Part shown: one piece after another, positions 48,127 to 58,533 of the stretch
Layout of the letters: every line of letters begins with the position of its first letter
How positions within the stretch are numbered: the stretch's first letter is position 1
From: Myrmaecium sp. VS I D KN 1
Taxonomy: Eukaryota; Ascomycota; Dothideomycetes; Valsariales; Valsariaceae
Assembly (NCBI GenBank): GCA_019775845.1
Contig: JADQAV010000064.1
Span: 62,001-126,000, forward strand
Direction of reading: 5' to 3'
DNA length: 64,000 bases
The notes under the pieces: generated by a model
Seen by the model: only the letters and a program-made list of their open reading frames with translations
The model's database searches: none
What the model was told of the DNA's origin: nothing
Program-made: the position numbers and the translations under genes

Positions 48127-48206
48127 TGCATTACAACCACCTGATAGTGCCTCTATTTAGTGGTTTTAATTTATTATAACTATATTATAATGCCTTATTT
48201 TTGACA
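48127..48206 (-). repeat. 80-bp repeat with TG...CA ends inside the copia remnant
   Basis: On the minus strand it reads TGTCAAAAATAAGGCATTAT through to GTTGTAATGCA. It closely matches the first 81 bases of LTR copy 4 (46,764-46,844). It interrupts the copia polymerase region. It could be a fragment of an LTR end or a tiny mobile unit; no clean target duplication is seen. Confidence 0.6.
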
Positions 48207-48583
48207 GTGATTTACTACCTGCTAAATACTCCTCTAGATATTATACTATATATCTTAACCTATAGATCTCTTATCTAATAAGTATAAGTAAACATCTAAG
48301 TATATTCAGCTATCTTAATATAATCTAATAGTTTCTTCTCTATTATTATATAATATTAGTAGTTCAGGTACCTTATGAATTATTTAGTAATAACCTTTAA
48401 TTTTAATAGAATTTAGAGAAATAACGGCTTTATATATTAATCCCTGTTCTAATCCTTAAGATTACTATTATAATTACTTTTATACTAATTAAACCTGCTC
48501 TTCTAATAACTTTAATCCTAAATATAGCTATAATAATAGTCTATAGAAGTTTATAGTTTATCGAGATTTACCTGATATTATAA

Positions 48584-50345
48584 GAAGTACTATTTGCAGA
48601 GGTAAGTTTCCTAAGCGGTAGAGGCTATCTTATCCTATCGCCTTATTAATAAGATTAAATACTAAAATATTATATATTAAGAATCCGCTATACTATTACT
48701 CTTATTAGCTATATCGCTCTATAATATCTTTTAAGCGCCCTATATAGGCTCTTAAAACTACTTTCTATATTACTTATAGGCGTCTAAATAGATATACTAC
48801 CTCTAGGTCCTTATATAGACCGCCAGGAAGCCTTATAGGCTATTAAGAACTAGGTAAAGGCTTATAGTTATAGTATTATAATAAATAATAGGGATGTCTA
48901 GAGTAAAATATTCAGATTTCAGATAAGGATACGTAGATTATTAATAGAGTATATATTAAATATAGTAGAGGCTCTATATATAATTTAGTTACTATATACC
49001 GCTAGATAAATATATATAAAAAGACGATCCTTTAAAATAGTAATTAAGTATATTAAGGAGGGGTATACTTTCTAGCTAGTTAAGATAATTAAAGCTGCCT
49101 ATAACTATTACTAGTATATATAAATATAGCTCTACTAGCCTACCGTATACTATTAAGCGATAATAAGAAGTTAATATATATTCTTTTAGCTATAAAAGTA
49201 ACGCCTAGATAGATATAGACTATCCTAATATTATAATAGCTAATATATATAAGTATAATAAGATACTATAGATATATAAAGAGTTATTAAATAGCCTTAT
49301 ACTAACTTAATCCTTCTAGCTAACTCTTTAAGAGTAGGAAAAATAATACTCTAAATACTAGTATATATTTAAATAGTGTAGTAATAATAACTATATTAAT
49401 TATCTCTTCTAGGCTTATCTAAGCTCTATTAAGCTCCTTAAGTAGTATCCTAATCTCCTTCTTATTAACAGTATATATAAGATAAACTACTATAATATAC
49501 CTCTTATCTATATAACTAGTTTTATATAAGGCCTTATATTTAATATAGCGTACGCGCTTATTATTAGGGAAAATAAAATAAACTATACTTTATTTATAAC
49601 TTATCGAGGGGCCCTTTAGTAATAAATACTATATAAAAGCCGCGTTTCTCAGTTATAAATAAGAAGAGGGCCTTAAAGAACGCCTATAAAAGTAGTAAGT
49701 ACTTCTAATTAGGACCTTAGTTATATTAATAGTATACTAGATATCTTCTGAATTATAGATAGCTAGAGTAGGAAGTACTAGGATTATAAAAAGGGCCTAT
49801 TAAGTAAGGAGGAGAAGAAGGAGCTTTAATAAAAATATTAGGAATCTAATATTAAATAGAAGACGCTAATAGAGTTAAAGTTAAAAACTAACTTTAATAC
49901 TTAATAGTAAATGCTTAAAGATAACTATTTAATATAGATTATTCTATTAATATATCTATAGAAAGAGTAACTAGATAAGTAGAAGAAAAGTTTATTAACT
50001 TCTAAATTAGCTATAGTATTATAGTATAAAGTGAATTCTAGTCTCCTAGTATTAAGTTAAACGCTTTTAATAACTATACTATAAGACTACTTATACTAAT
50101 AAAAGTACTTATACTTATTCTAAGATATATCTAAATAGCGTAAAGGGCGATCTTCTCTTAGTTATAAAAGTTATTTATATTAAGATAGTTTTTACTAATA
50201 TACTTAATAATATTACACCTATTAACCTAGTATACTCTAGAAATAAATAAGGGATATAGTTAGGAATACTTCTACTATCTCCTAATATAATTAGACTAGT
50301 ATTTAGCTATACTAAGACTAGAACTAGTATTAAATAATTAATTCT
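48584..50345. mobile_element. Left end of a hAT-like element of the same MITE family; remainder unassigned
   Basis: The sequence GAAGTACTATTTGCAGAGG at 48,584, then GAGGCTATCTTATCCTATCG, matches the terminal repeat of MITE copy c. I could not find the matching right end before the AT block stops at about 50,345. The intervening 1.7 kb is RIP-degraded, larger than a MITE, and without readable domains. It might be a decayed longer relative, or a MITE that lost one end. Confidence 0.4.
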
Positions 50346-50549
50346 GGGTAGTTACGGTAGATATGCGATTAAAGTCGCCTCTAAGCCCCTGAGCCGACCG
50401 GCTGGTCAACCAACCTAGCCATCCGATTATCTCCTATACCAGTCCCGTCCCATTCGACCCAGAAGAATCCTTTCCCCTATCCATCCAAGACTGATCGGAT
50501 CACTTAAACCTCACTCTTTGCGTCCCCTGACGAAGCTGCCTCCTCTCGG

Positions 50550-52737
50550 TTATGGTTTTTCGTCCTTCTCCTTCCCGGATCCAGGCGTATCCACTTCCAG
50601 CGGACTCTCCGACAGCGACGATGCGGTTGTTGCCACCGTACCCTTCCTCTGTTCAGGACCACCTCTTCCCTCCCCTTCCACGTGCACATCCCCCATCCCA
50701 CCTACCTCCACACCCACATCATGGCCCCTTATTCCCCCCAGAACCCCCCGCACCCGCTCTGCTACCCCGCCCACCTCACTCAGCAACCCCACCAGCTGTA
50801 CGCCCTGCACCTGCAACTCCGCCACTGCCCTCTCCAACACTCCATTCCGATCCCGCAGCCGCTCCACCTCTCCTCGCAACGTTACCGCCGACCCGTCCGC
50901 GTCGTATCCCGGCCCCAGGCCTGGTCCTGCTGAACTTCCGCGCCGACACCGGCACCGCCTCCGCTCCTCCCGCCCACGCTCCTCCAGCGCACTCGCCATG
51001 GCCACGATGCGCCCGTACTGTCCCGCGCACGCGGCAAGTTGGCTGCGAGCCTCATCCCGGGCGGCCGCCAACCCGCCCACCTGCTCCTCCAGCCCGGCCA
51101 GCTGGGCTCCCAGCCGCTCACGCTCCTCGAGCAGGCCATGCAGCTCCGCCTCGGCGGTCGCGGCCTTGGCCTCCAGCGCTGCGTTTCGGGCGCGCTGTCG
51201 CTCGAGGTGCTGCATGCAGAGCTCGTGTGTGCGCTGGAGCGTCGACAGCTGGACGGTCTGCAGGCTGAGCTGGTGCTGCAGGTCGTGCAGATGGGATGTT
51301 TGGACGCCGGTCAGAGTGGATATGGAGGCGGAGGTGGGCGCACTTGAGGGCGGAGGCGGGAGCGGCGGAGGCGGGGAGGAGACGGGGGCAAGAGAGGAGA
51401 AGCTGGAGGCGGGAATCTGGGTCAGGGACGAGGGCGATGGAAGCAGCCGCTGGGACGTTGAGCCTGTGAGTGGGGAGCGGGATGGAATGTAGCCGGATGT
51501 GCTGCTGGTGGAGGCGGTCCGACGGGGGGACTGGGGGATCGAAGCGGGTGGTGGTCCGTGGGTGGAGGGAGGCCGACGGAGTTCAATAGCGTCCACGCTG
51601 TACGGCTGAGACGGTCGACGTGGCGGGTGGACGGGGCCAGAGAGAGTCCTTCGGAACGGAGGCATACCTGTTGACGATTCGGTGTTGCCCTGACGCCGCT
51701 TGACGCCTTCCGCAAAACGAGCGCCGTAGAATCCAGCGCCTTCGAATTTGAAGGGATAATCACTCACACGGTCGACGTCCGATCTTGTCGTTAGATCTGA
51801 GAGGCCGATGCTGTCCCCTTTCACAACGTCGAGAACCCACTCCAGAGTCCGGTCGTAGCTGAGGTGGTCGATGTCGGGGATCTGAAAAGGGCGTGAGAAG
51901 AAAGAGCGGACGAAGACGCCCGAAGCTGCAGCCACAGCGCGCCGGGTAGAGAGTGAGCGGGATAGGGGGCAGATGTGGCGCCGGACATACCTCCTTGACC
52001 GCCTGAGCAGACTCCACCAACGAACTCTGCAGCTTCGAGTCCAGAAGTACCAGCTCAGCGGCGAGCTTGCGAAGCAGAACGCGAACCCTCGTGCATGTAG
52101 GTCCAGTGCAAGTGACGGGGCAGCATCGCGCCGATGTAGAAAGGTGTTCGGCTTGGATGTCCACTGCATGACCAGACAACGTTCCCGATGACAATGACGC
52201 TGAGGATGGTTCGGACAGACTAGTCTTGGCGTCTGCAGTGAATGACAGTAAGCAAAACAACTGCCACCAAAGTCTCGGGCAGCTTCAGGCAGGCGTGGTC
52301 CGCGCTGAGGGGCCGAGCGAGGATGATTTACCTGTGATTGTCTTGGACTCATCGCGTTCCCATCCTGAGGGAAGGCCGGCGTTGGCCTGGGTTTGGTTGT
52401 ATTCATACAGTCGCGGGCGCTTGTCTTGATAACCGTACTGCTGCTCGCTTGGCTCAAACCTGAATGGTTCATAACCTATTTGCGCGCTCTTCTGGAAGGT
52501 GTTTGAGGCCGCCGCACTGTCGCGATGCTTGCCGGCCGATGTGTCACTCGTGGTTGGAAGTAGAGGTGGCAGCCGCCAATCGTCACCTTGGCCGTCACGA
52601 GTGGCCCAGCCGGCCTGTAGAGGCAGTGACGGGAGGGGTTCCTGGTGAGCAGATCCGGCGGAAAGCAGGTAGGTAGGTCGGAAGTCGGAGGGGTGAGTAG
52701 ATTCCCATGGTCTTTTCCTGCCTGTCCACGATTCCAT
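50550..52737 (-). CDS. Uncharacterised coiled-coil protein (three exons)
   Basis: I do not recognise the family. On the minus strand exons 52737-52332, 52232-51991 and 51881-50550 give 659 residues. Intron 1 (99 bp) is GTAAAT...CTGCAG; intron 2 (109 bp) is GTATGT...TTTCAG; both joins keep frame (KTIT-DAKTSLSEP and AQAVKE-IPDIDHLSYDR). The start MESWTGRKRPWEST is preferred; an in-frame ATG at 52860 would add 41 residues. The N-terminal 135 residues are polar. A Cys-rich CCPVTCTGPTC segment comes next. About residues 190-275 look most conserved-like (DRTLEWVLDVVKGD, YPFKFEGAGFYGARFAEGVK). A Pro/Ser-rich stretch follows, then a coiled coil of about 110 residues (LHDLQHQLSLQTVQLSTLQR onward), a second shorter helix and a Gly/Glu-rich tail. 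The helices suggest self-association. The stop lies about 200 bp from the RIP block, yet the gene shows no RIP. Confidence 0.72.
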
Positions 52738-53910
52738 GAGTTGCACCGGCTTTTGAGAACGCAGCACGACTGATCCGGATCGCCATCCGATTTCAGTGCG
52801 AGGTGGTGATGAGGGCGCGCGGTCAAAAGCGAACTGGCGTGGCTTGTGTCCCGCCCTCACTCACGGATGTAAATGTCCAATTCCCGAGACGAGCGCTTAG
52901 TAATGCGGCAAGTGGGTGCCACACGAGTTCGTCCGGGACGGGCGATATTGAAAGGATGCTGGCTGGTGGTAGGAGGCGCGCACGCGTGCTTCCTCGTTCT
53001 GCATGCAGGTGGCTGCTGTGTAACTGTGCAGTAGCCCCGGCTAACAATATCAAGCCTTGCTGACGTCGTGAGGTAGCGGAGGCGACCTGGCGCTTATTGC
53101 AAGCGCCGGTACCGAGGACAGAGGGCCTGGAGAAGCGGCGCCTAAGCCGACTTAAGTATAACGAGTCGAAGAGTTGCAGATGGACAGGACGGGCTTCAGA
53201 GAGCGGGTGTTGCGGGGAAACAAAGCGGATGGAATGAGACGACTGGTTAGGGAGCACGACTGGACACCGGGAACAGCACGCAGGTCAGGAAGAAGAAGGG
53301 TGGACGTGTGATTGGAGGTAGGATAATCTATGTAATACGGGACAGGGCGAGGTGCATACAATAGGAAGCCAGCGGGTGAGCTTCGATGCCCACACTGGGG
53401 GGACGTTGGCGCTGAGTAATCGGAGAGGTGCAGGAAGGGTGAGATGGATTGGTACAGTGGAGCACCGAGTATGTAAGGAAGGAGGAACGCTCGCGCCGCG
53501 GACACGGCCTTCGCAGCGGCAGGAGCTAGGAGCAGGATGCGGCCGGCCGCGGAGTGAGATTCGGCCCATCCCTGGCATAAGGATGGTGGGAGGGTGAGAA
53601 GATGGAGGCGGCTTGATCCTCCAGGAAAGCAGGCCGTAGGTGGGAGGAGGTTGGTACATACGATAGGTAGGTATTCGATATGCGGCCGAGAAGGCCATCC
53701 TTCCGCGCGCTTCCGGTCCTCCTTTGCCGGACGAAAGAAGGCTGTGAGGATGGCTCATCTCGGCAGATACATGGGGGGGTCCCGCCGGCGACACTCAATA
53801 CATATGCCTTCACCATGTCACGATCCGAATGGCAAAGGCCATCGGTACCGAGAGAGGTGATGTTGTTGCTAAGGGGACGAGCAGCTGTTCCTTGGAAAGG
53901 AGGAACCAAG

Positions 53911-53917
53911 TCAGCCA

Positions 53918-53954
<37 letters not shown>

Positions 53955-53981
53955 TCAGTCAGTCAGTCAGTCAGTCAGTCG
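53911..53981. repeat. Tetranucleotide array CAGC/CAGT
   Basis: About 18 four-base units: a mixed (CAGC)/(CAGT) first half, then eight or nine uninterrupted CAGT units. It is intergenic. Confidence 0.95.
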
Positions 53982-54323
53982 GCCGAGGAGGTGCGAAGGG
54001 CTGCACGGTGGAGAAGGTGGAGCAGCTGAGATAGGCGGGATGATCAAACGCCGCCGGAGTTGCGGCTTCAAGAGGGCTAGTTGGTCGGCGTGGCAGAGCG
54101 TGACGGAAAGGCATGGCGCATGGCACATGGCACCTGGCATCTGGCATCTGGCATCGCTGGCGCAGGTGTGCAGGAGGAGGCTCAAGGAGTCGAGTCCGAT
54201 GCGTGATGTGCAGGCCAGATGATGGAAAGCAATGGGAAGTCGACGCCTTAGCGCTTACTCATACGCCGCCAAGCCCTGCCTCCTCCCGCCGCTCATCTTC
54301 GCGACGACAACGACGCGAAGAGG

Positions 54324-54341
54324 CAGCAGCAGCAGCAGCAA
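54324..54341. repeat. Short (CAG)n microsatellite
   Basis: About six uninterrupted CAG units in intergenic DNA. Confidence 0.8.
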
Positions 54342-55420
54342 TCACAGAAGTATCGAACTCGACAGGCACCCCATCCACAAGCCGCCAACCAACATGCTCG
54401 CTTTGGCGTTGCACCAACAACGACATCATCCATTCATTCATCCATGCGCCTCCTCCGGTCCTTAACTCCCCGGGATGCAAACCCAGCAACTCATCCCCGA
54501 GCTTTCCCTCCTCCACCACCCTGCAATCGCGTGCATCTCAAGCTGAAGCTCACCCAACCAGCGCCTCCCGTCCTGTCCTGGCTGCAGAATTCAGCAATGT
54601 ATGATAAGTACTGCTTTCCCCGCCTGTTCACGTCCAATCCCGTCCGTGATGATTCTCACCCGACATGGGCCTTACCCCGCCCGAGATTCCTCATCTCCTC
54701 CCCGAACCCGGATCACTTAGGTTGGTATGCTCCAGGAGGTCCTGAATACCTCTCGTGCACGCGGGCGGGATGAAGAGCGCGTGTGTATGGACGGTTGTGT
54801 AGGGCTGCAAGGATCCGAGCTCTTGCGGCAGGAATGGTGATGCCTGGGAGAGGAGGGTAGGTATTCTTGGAAACGGTTGGGTGATACATATACACACATT
54901 TGTATATTTAGTAAGGTGGGGGTAACGGATGAGCTGCACTGACGTTGATGCAGTAAGGTAAGACTGAAGGGCACGAGCATGCCGCATGCGGTGCTGGTTG
55001 TGAGCATTCCTGCTGTGCTCCGTTGATTCCTTGGCTTGGAGAGAGGAGAGTACACGCAAAAGCAGCACGTGTGAGGAGTAGAAGACTCCCGGGTCTGTAT
55101 CAGCTCACCAAACATTTTTGGTCTCTATCTTCGTGTCCTTGTCACTGGGAGGCACTCTGGAACTCGGGAACAGAAAGAACAAAAGAGAGGAAAAGATAAT
55201 TAAATCGCAGACATCAACCTTGTAAAATCGAGGATCGATTATGGAAATGAGCCCATCCAAGGCGATATAAAACGGTGTCGTCCGTCTGCAACCACTCTGA
55301 CTCTGGTCCGATGGATCTCCGTCGCAGCCTCGCCTCCTGTCTCCATCCATCTGCATTTTCCAGAAGGCGGGTCGAAGCAGTTTGCCTGTCGCGGCCCCAC
55401 TGCGGACGACGACGAATGAT

Positions 55421-55465
55421 GGACGGTGGTGGACGGTGGACGGTGGACGGTGGACGATGGACGTT
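55421..55465. repeat. 7-bp tandem repeat GGACGGT
   Basis: About six copies of TGGACGG in tandem, the last ones with A or T changes, about 300 bp upstream of the MFS gene start. Confidence 0.88.
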
Positions 55466-55769
55466 GGCCAGGTGGGGACAGCCGGGTGGGGTACGTACCT
55501 TGTTCGCTTTGTTGATCGGGTCACCTCAGGCCGAGGGACGAGCGACATCAGTGCCTCTCGCCAACTTCCCACTTTCTCCTCCGACAACCATCACCCACCA
55601 CGGCCATGGTCCATCTGCCCCAATGCTCCTCTGCACCACGATACCCATGATACGCGAATAGCCTGCGCTCACGCCTTTCCTCCCCCTTCATCGCCTTCCG
55701 GACCGTGCATTGGCTGCGCGATCACCGCCGACCGCACCACTTCTACTGCCACTGCCACTGCCATTGACC

Positions 55770-57823
55770 ATGCCGCTCACCCTCCCGCGCTTCCTCTCAA
55801 TCACGGCGACGCGCACCCAGGCGCTCACCTACCTCCTCGGCATCGCTCTCTTCAGCATCTCCTTCCTCGTCTTCCTCAACAGCAGCATCAGCTTCGTCAT
55901 CACCGACGTCATCGGCCGGCACCGCGGCGTCGGCGATGCGGTCGGCACGTTGGGCTTCGCCGATGAGCTGGTTGCTCTGGTCGCCTGCCCCATCTGGGGT
56001 ATCGTGAGTGACCGCGTGGGCGTGCGAGCCGTCGCCGTTGCCGGATATGCTCTCATCGGGGTGGCCTTGTGCGTGCTGGTTCAGGCGAGAAACGTGTATC
56101 CGCAGCTGCTGTTGGCCCGGCTGTTGTTCAGCGTAGGAGGCGCGGCGAGGTGAGCATCTCTACCGGCGTGCCGACGAGAAGTCACATCCTGGAGCATGCT
56201 AACAGATCCTCCTGTCGCAGCGCGACAATGGTCACTGCCATCCTCCCCTCGATGACTCTTCCCGCCTCTTCCATCTCTTCGCAAGACGAGCACACTCCAG
56301 GCAGCGCCAATCCCAACCGCAACTCCACCCACACTCTCTCCCCCTCCATCTCATCCGAGCTGACCATCACGCCGGCGCGCTTCCAGTCACATTCGCCGGT
56401 CGCTGAAGAGGCAGGCGAGCCCGGCAGCGACAATGGCGCGGCCCAGTCACCCTCTTCCACCGGTACCACCTCCTCCCACCTGGCCGGCCTGGTTGGCATG
56501 TTTACCGGCTTCGGCGCGCTCCTCGCTCTCGTCGTCTTCCTTCCGCTCCCGACCCGCTTCCAGCGCGCAGGCTACACTCCAGCCGGGGCCGTTGCCGCCG
56601 CCTTCTACGTCGTCGGCGCGATTGCTATAGTTGTTGCCATCGCCGTCTCCTTCGGGCTCCGCAACCTTCCGGGCGAATCCGGCAAAAGTCTGCGAAACCT
56701 CTTCCACCAGCCGCGCCACAAGCGCACTTCCGCCTCATCGCTTCCGGACGGGATTCCCTCCTCCGCTGCCGACCTGCCGACCCCGCCTCCCCCGACTCTC
56801 AGTTACCCGCGCCTCCTCCTCACGAGCCTACACCTGGCTATCCATGATCCGTCGCACATTGGCCTCGCCTACCTCGGCGGCATCGTCGCCCGCGCCTCCA
56901 GCGTCGCCATTTCCCTCTTCTTGCCGCTCTACACCCACGCCTACTTCATCGAGTCCGGTCAGTGCTCCGCCGGCGGCGACGGCGATGGGGCGGGAGACAT
57001 CAAGCACGCCTGCCCGCGCGCCTACCTCCTCGCAGCCGCCCTGTCTGGCACCTCACAGCTCGTCGCCCTCCTCTGCGCGCCTCTGTTCGGCTGGCTGGGC
57101 GCGCACTACAGCGGCGGGGTCAGCAGCGACGAACGAACGCGCAAAGGCCTCCTCCAGCACTCCTCTTCGGAGGGCCTGGGCATCAACCTGCCCCTCCTCC
57201 TCGCCGCGATCGCGGGCCTGGCGGGCAACGCGCTCTTCGCGCTGCTGCGCTCGCCCGACCCGAAGAGTGCGCAGGGCAACGGCGGCGTCTTCCTCATCGT
57301 CGCCCTCATGGGCTTCTCCCAGATCGGCTGCATCGTCCTCTCCCTCGGCTTGCTGGCGCGCGGGGTGAGCGAGGTGGGAGGCAGCGCCGATGAAGAGCAG
57401 GAGCGGAGAGGCGCGCATGCACGTCAGCGTGAACGCCACGAAGAGGCCAGACCGGGGAGGGAGGGCGAAGAGGAGGCGGAGGCCTTGCTCGGTGCGGACG
57501 CAGGTGCGGATGTGGAGGCGGAGGCGGAGGCGCGGTCTGACGGACTCGGCAGCGGCGGTAGTAGCAGCAGCAGCAGCAGCCGCGCCCACCTCAAGGGCAG
57601 CCTCGCGGGCTGTTACTCCCTCTTCGGCGGCGCCGGCATCCTCGTCCTAACCAAGTTCGGCGGCTGGGCGTTCGACGCGTGCGGTCCGGCCGCGCCGTTC
57701 TGGATCTTGGCTGCCTTTGAGGCCATTTTGGCGCTCGGCGTGGTGGGCGTGGGTGGATGGGGATGGGTACGTCGGGTGCTGCTGCGTGGAAGGGGGAGGG
57801 GCGGTGGGAGGACGAGGCTGTAG
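55770..57823 (+). CDS. Major facilitator superfamily transporter (two exons)
   Basis: Exons 55770-56149 and 56221-57823 give 660 residues. The 71-bp intron is GTGAGC...TCGCAG with a GCTAACA branch site; the join reads FSVGGAA-SATMVTAILPSM, which is transmembrane helix 4. Helices 1-4 are in exon 1, with the MFS motif A region as GIVSDRVGVRA after helix 2. After helix 4 come a long polar insert (about residues 140-200) and then helices 5-6. The central loop is Ser/Pro-rich, and helices 7-12 follow. A second, acidic insert (EEEAEALLGAD, then a poly-Ser run from AGC repeats) separates helices 10 and 11. The carrier is longer than usual because of these loops. The overall pattern fits the 12-helix drug or metabolite:proton antiporters, but the substrate cannot be told. 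It converges with the next gene. Confidence 0.85.
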
Positions 57824-58533
57824 AGGGAGTTCGTGAAGGAGGAGGAAGTTTGGACCCGTTATGAACATATCATGGCAACGTTGGAACGTATCGTGCAGTC
57901 AGGAGCAGTGATGTAATGTTATGTGATTCCCCTTTACCCTTGCGTGATCCCTTCCAGTCGATACGTAAAAATCATAAGTTTCTCTTGTGCATACAAGTTC
58001 TTCTACCTTTCTTCTATTGTCCCGTCCTGTTTTCGTCGATGCCCGCGATGTACCTGATATCGTGTTTTATCCCCTCCGTTGAGCGAGCGGAGAGTTGTGT
58101 ATTCCGCATGGTACAACGTGGATGGTATGGATGGTAGGAACGGTGTATGGAATAACACGCGTTCGGATAGATGCTCGTGGAAGGAGAGAGAAGATGACGT
58201 TGATAGTAGGGAATATCGTGATGTGAAGGGGGGAATCGATAGGATGATGAGAGGTGTTGACGATACGGTAGGGAGAGATAAGATGAGGTCGTGAATGAGG
58301 GATGATTGATGGAGAGGCGGGCTTTTGGATGGTGTACTAGGGGTAGAGGGGGTGTGAGGTGTGAGGGATGATAGGAATGAGGTATAATTGGGGAGAAAGA
58401 AGACGGCAAAAGAGGATTGAAAAGAAAATTGAAGACTTGGTAGGACTTCCCATTCTGCATGCGATTCAATGAACTATAAGAGTCTGTGAAAGACAATGCC
58501 TATCCATGCATACGCTTCCTCTTCACCTCCACC
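57824..58533. other. Convergent intergenic region between two MFS genes
   Basis: The 3' flanks of both transporters. Purine-rich on the plus strand in the right half. No gene or notable repeat. Confidence 0.5.

Larger units (their letters stand above)
46439..48570 (-). mobile_element. Ty1/copia fossil, 3' part, minus strand
   Basis: Reading on the minus strand, reverse-transcriptase-like sequence (about 48,560-48,220) is followed by the copia RNase H region (about 48,130-47,592). In that region short matches such as the AEY and YIPTAEQ-type stations and a TRKST-like block are visible. A polypurine tract and the 3' LTR follow. The hAT-like MITE at 47,076-47,588 lies between RNase H and the LTR, and an 80-bp repeat lies within the polymerase region. 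The fossil is broken throughout by many RIP changes. The gag, integrase and 5' LTR portions were not found, and the AT block ends before a full copia would. Confidence 0.72.
24400..50345. repeat. AT-rich RIP-mutated block of nested transposon fossils
   Basis: About 26 kb in which TpA is everywhere and CpA is nearly absent over long stretches (for example 25,921-25,980 contains no CA). No frame longer than about 60 codons is open on either strand. This is the footprint of repeat-induced point mutation, a premeiotic process of Pezizomycotina that converts CpA to TpA in duplicated DNA. The right edge at about 50,345 is sharp, going from RIP sequence to normal GC within a few dozen bases. Recognisable elements are annotated individually. 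Stretches at 24,400-25,100, 28,560-29,560, 38,171-38,763 and 45,395-45,875 hold only unassigned RIP sequence. Confidence 0.93.
52738..55769. other. Divergent 3.0 kb intergenic region
   Basis: It lies between the start of the coiled-coil gene (minus) and the start of an MFS gene (plus), so it holds both promoters. No convincing gene; open frames up to about 169 residues are Ser/Pro/Arg-rich noise. It contains tetranucleotide, trinucleotide and 7-bp tandem repeats, annotated separately. Confidence 0.5.

Noticed and set aside
51668-51767. Possible third intron (GTGAGT...AACAG, 100 nt) in the coiled-coil gene
   Set aside because: Removing 100 nt would shift the frame away from the coiled-coil region. 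Reading through gives the protein-like segment YPFKFEGAGFYGARFAEG, so I kept it as exon.
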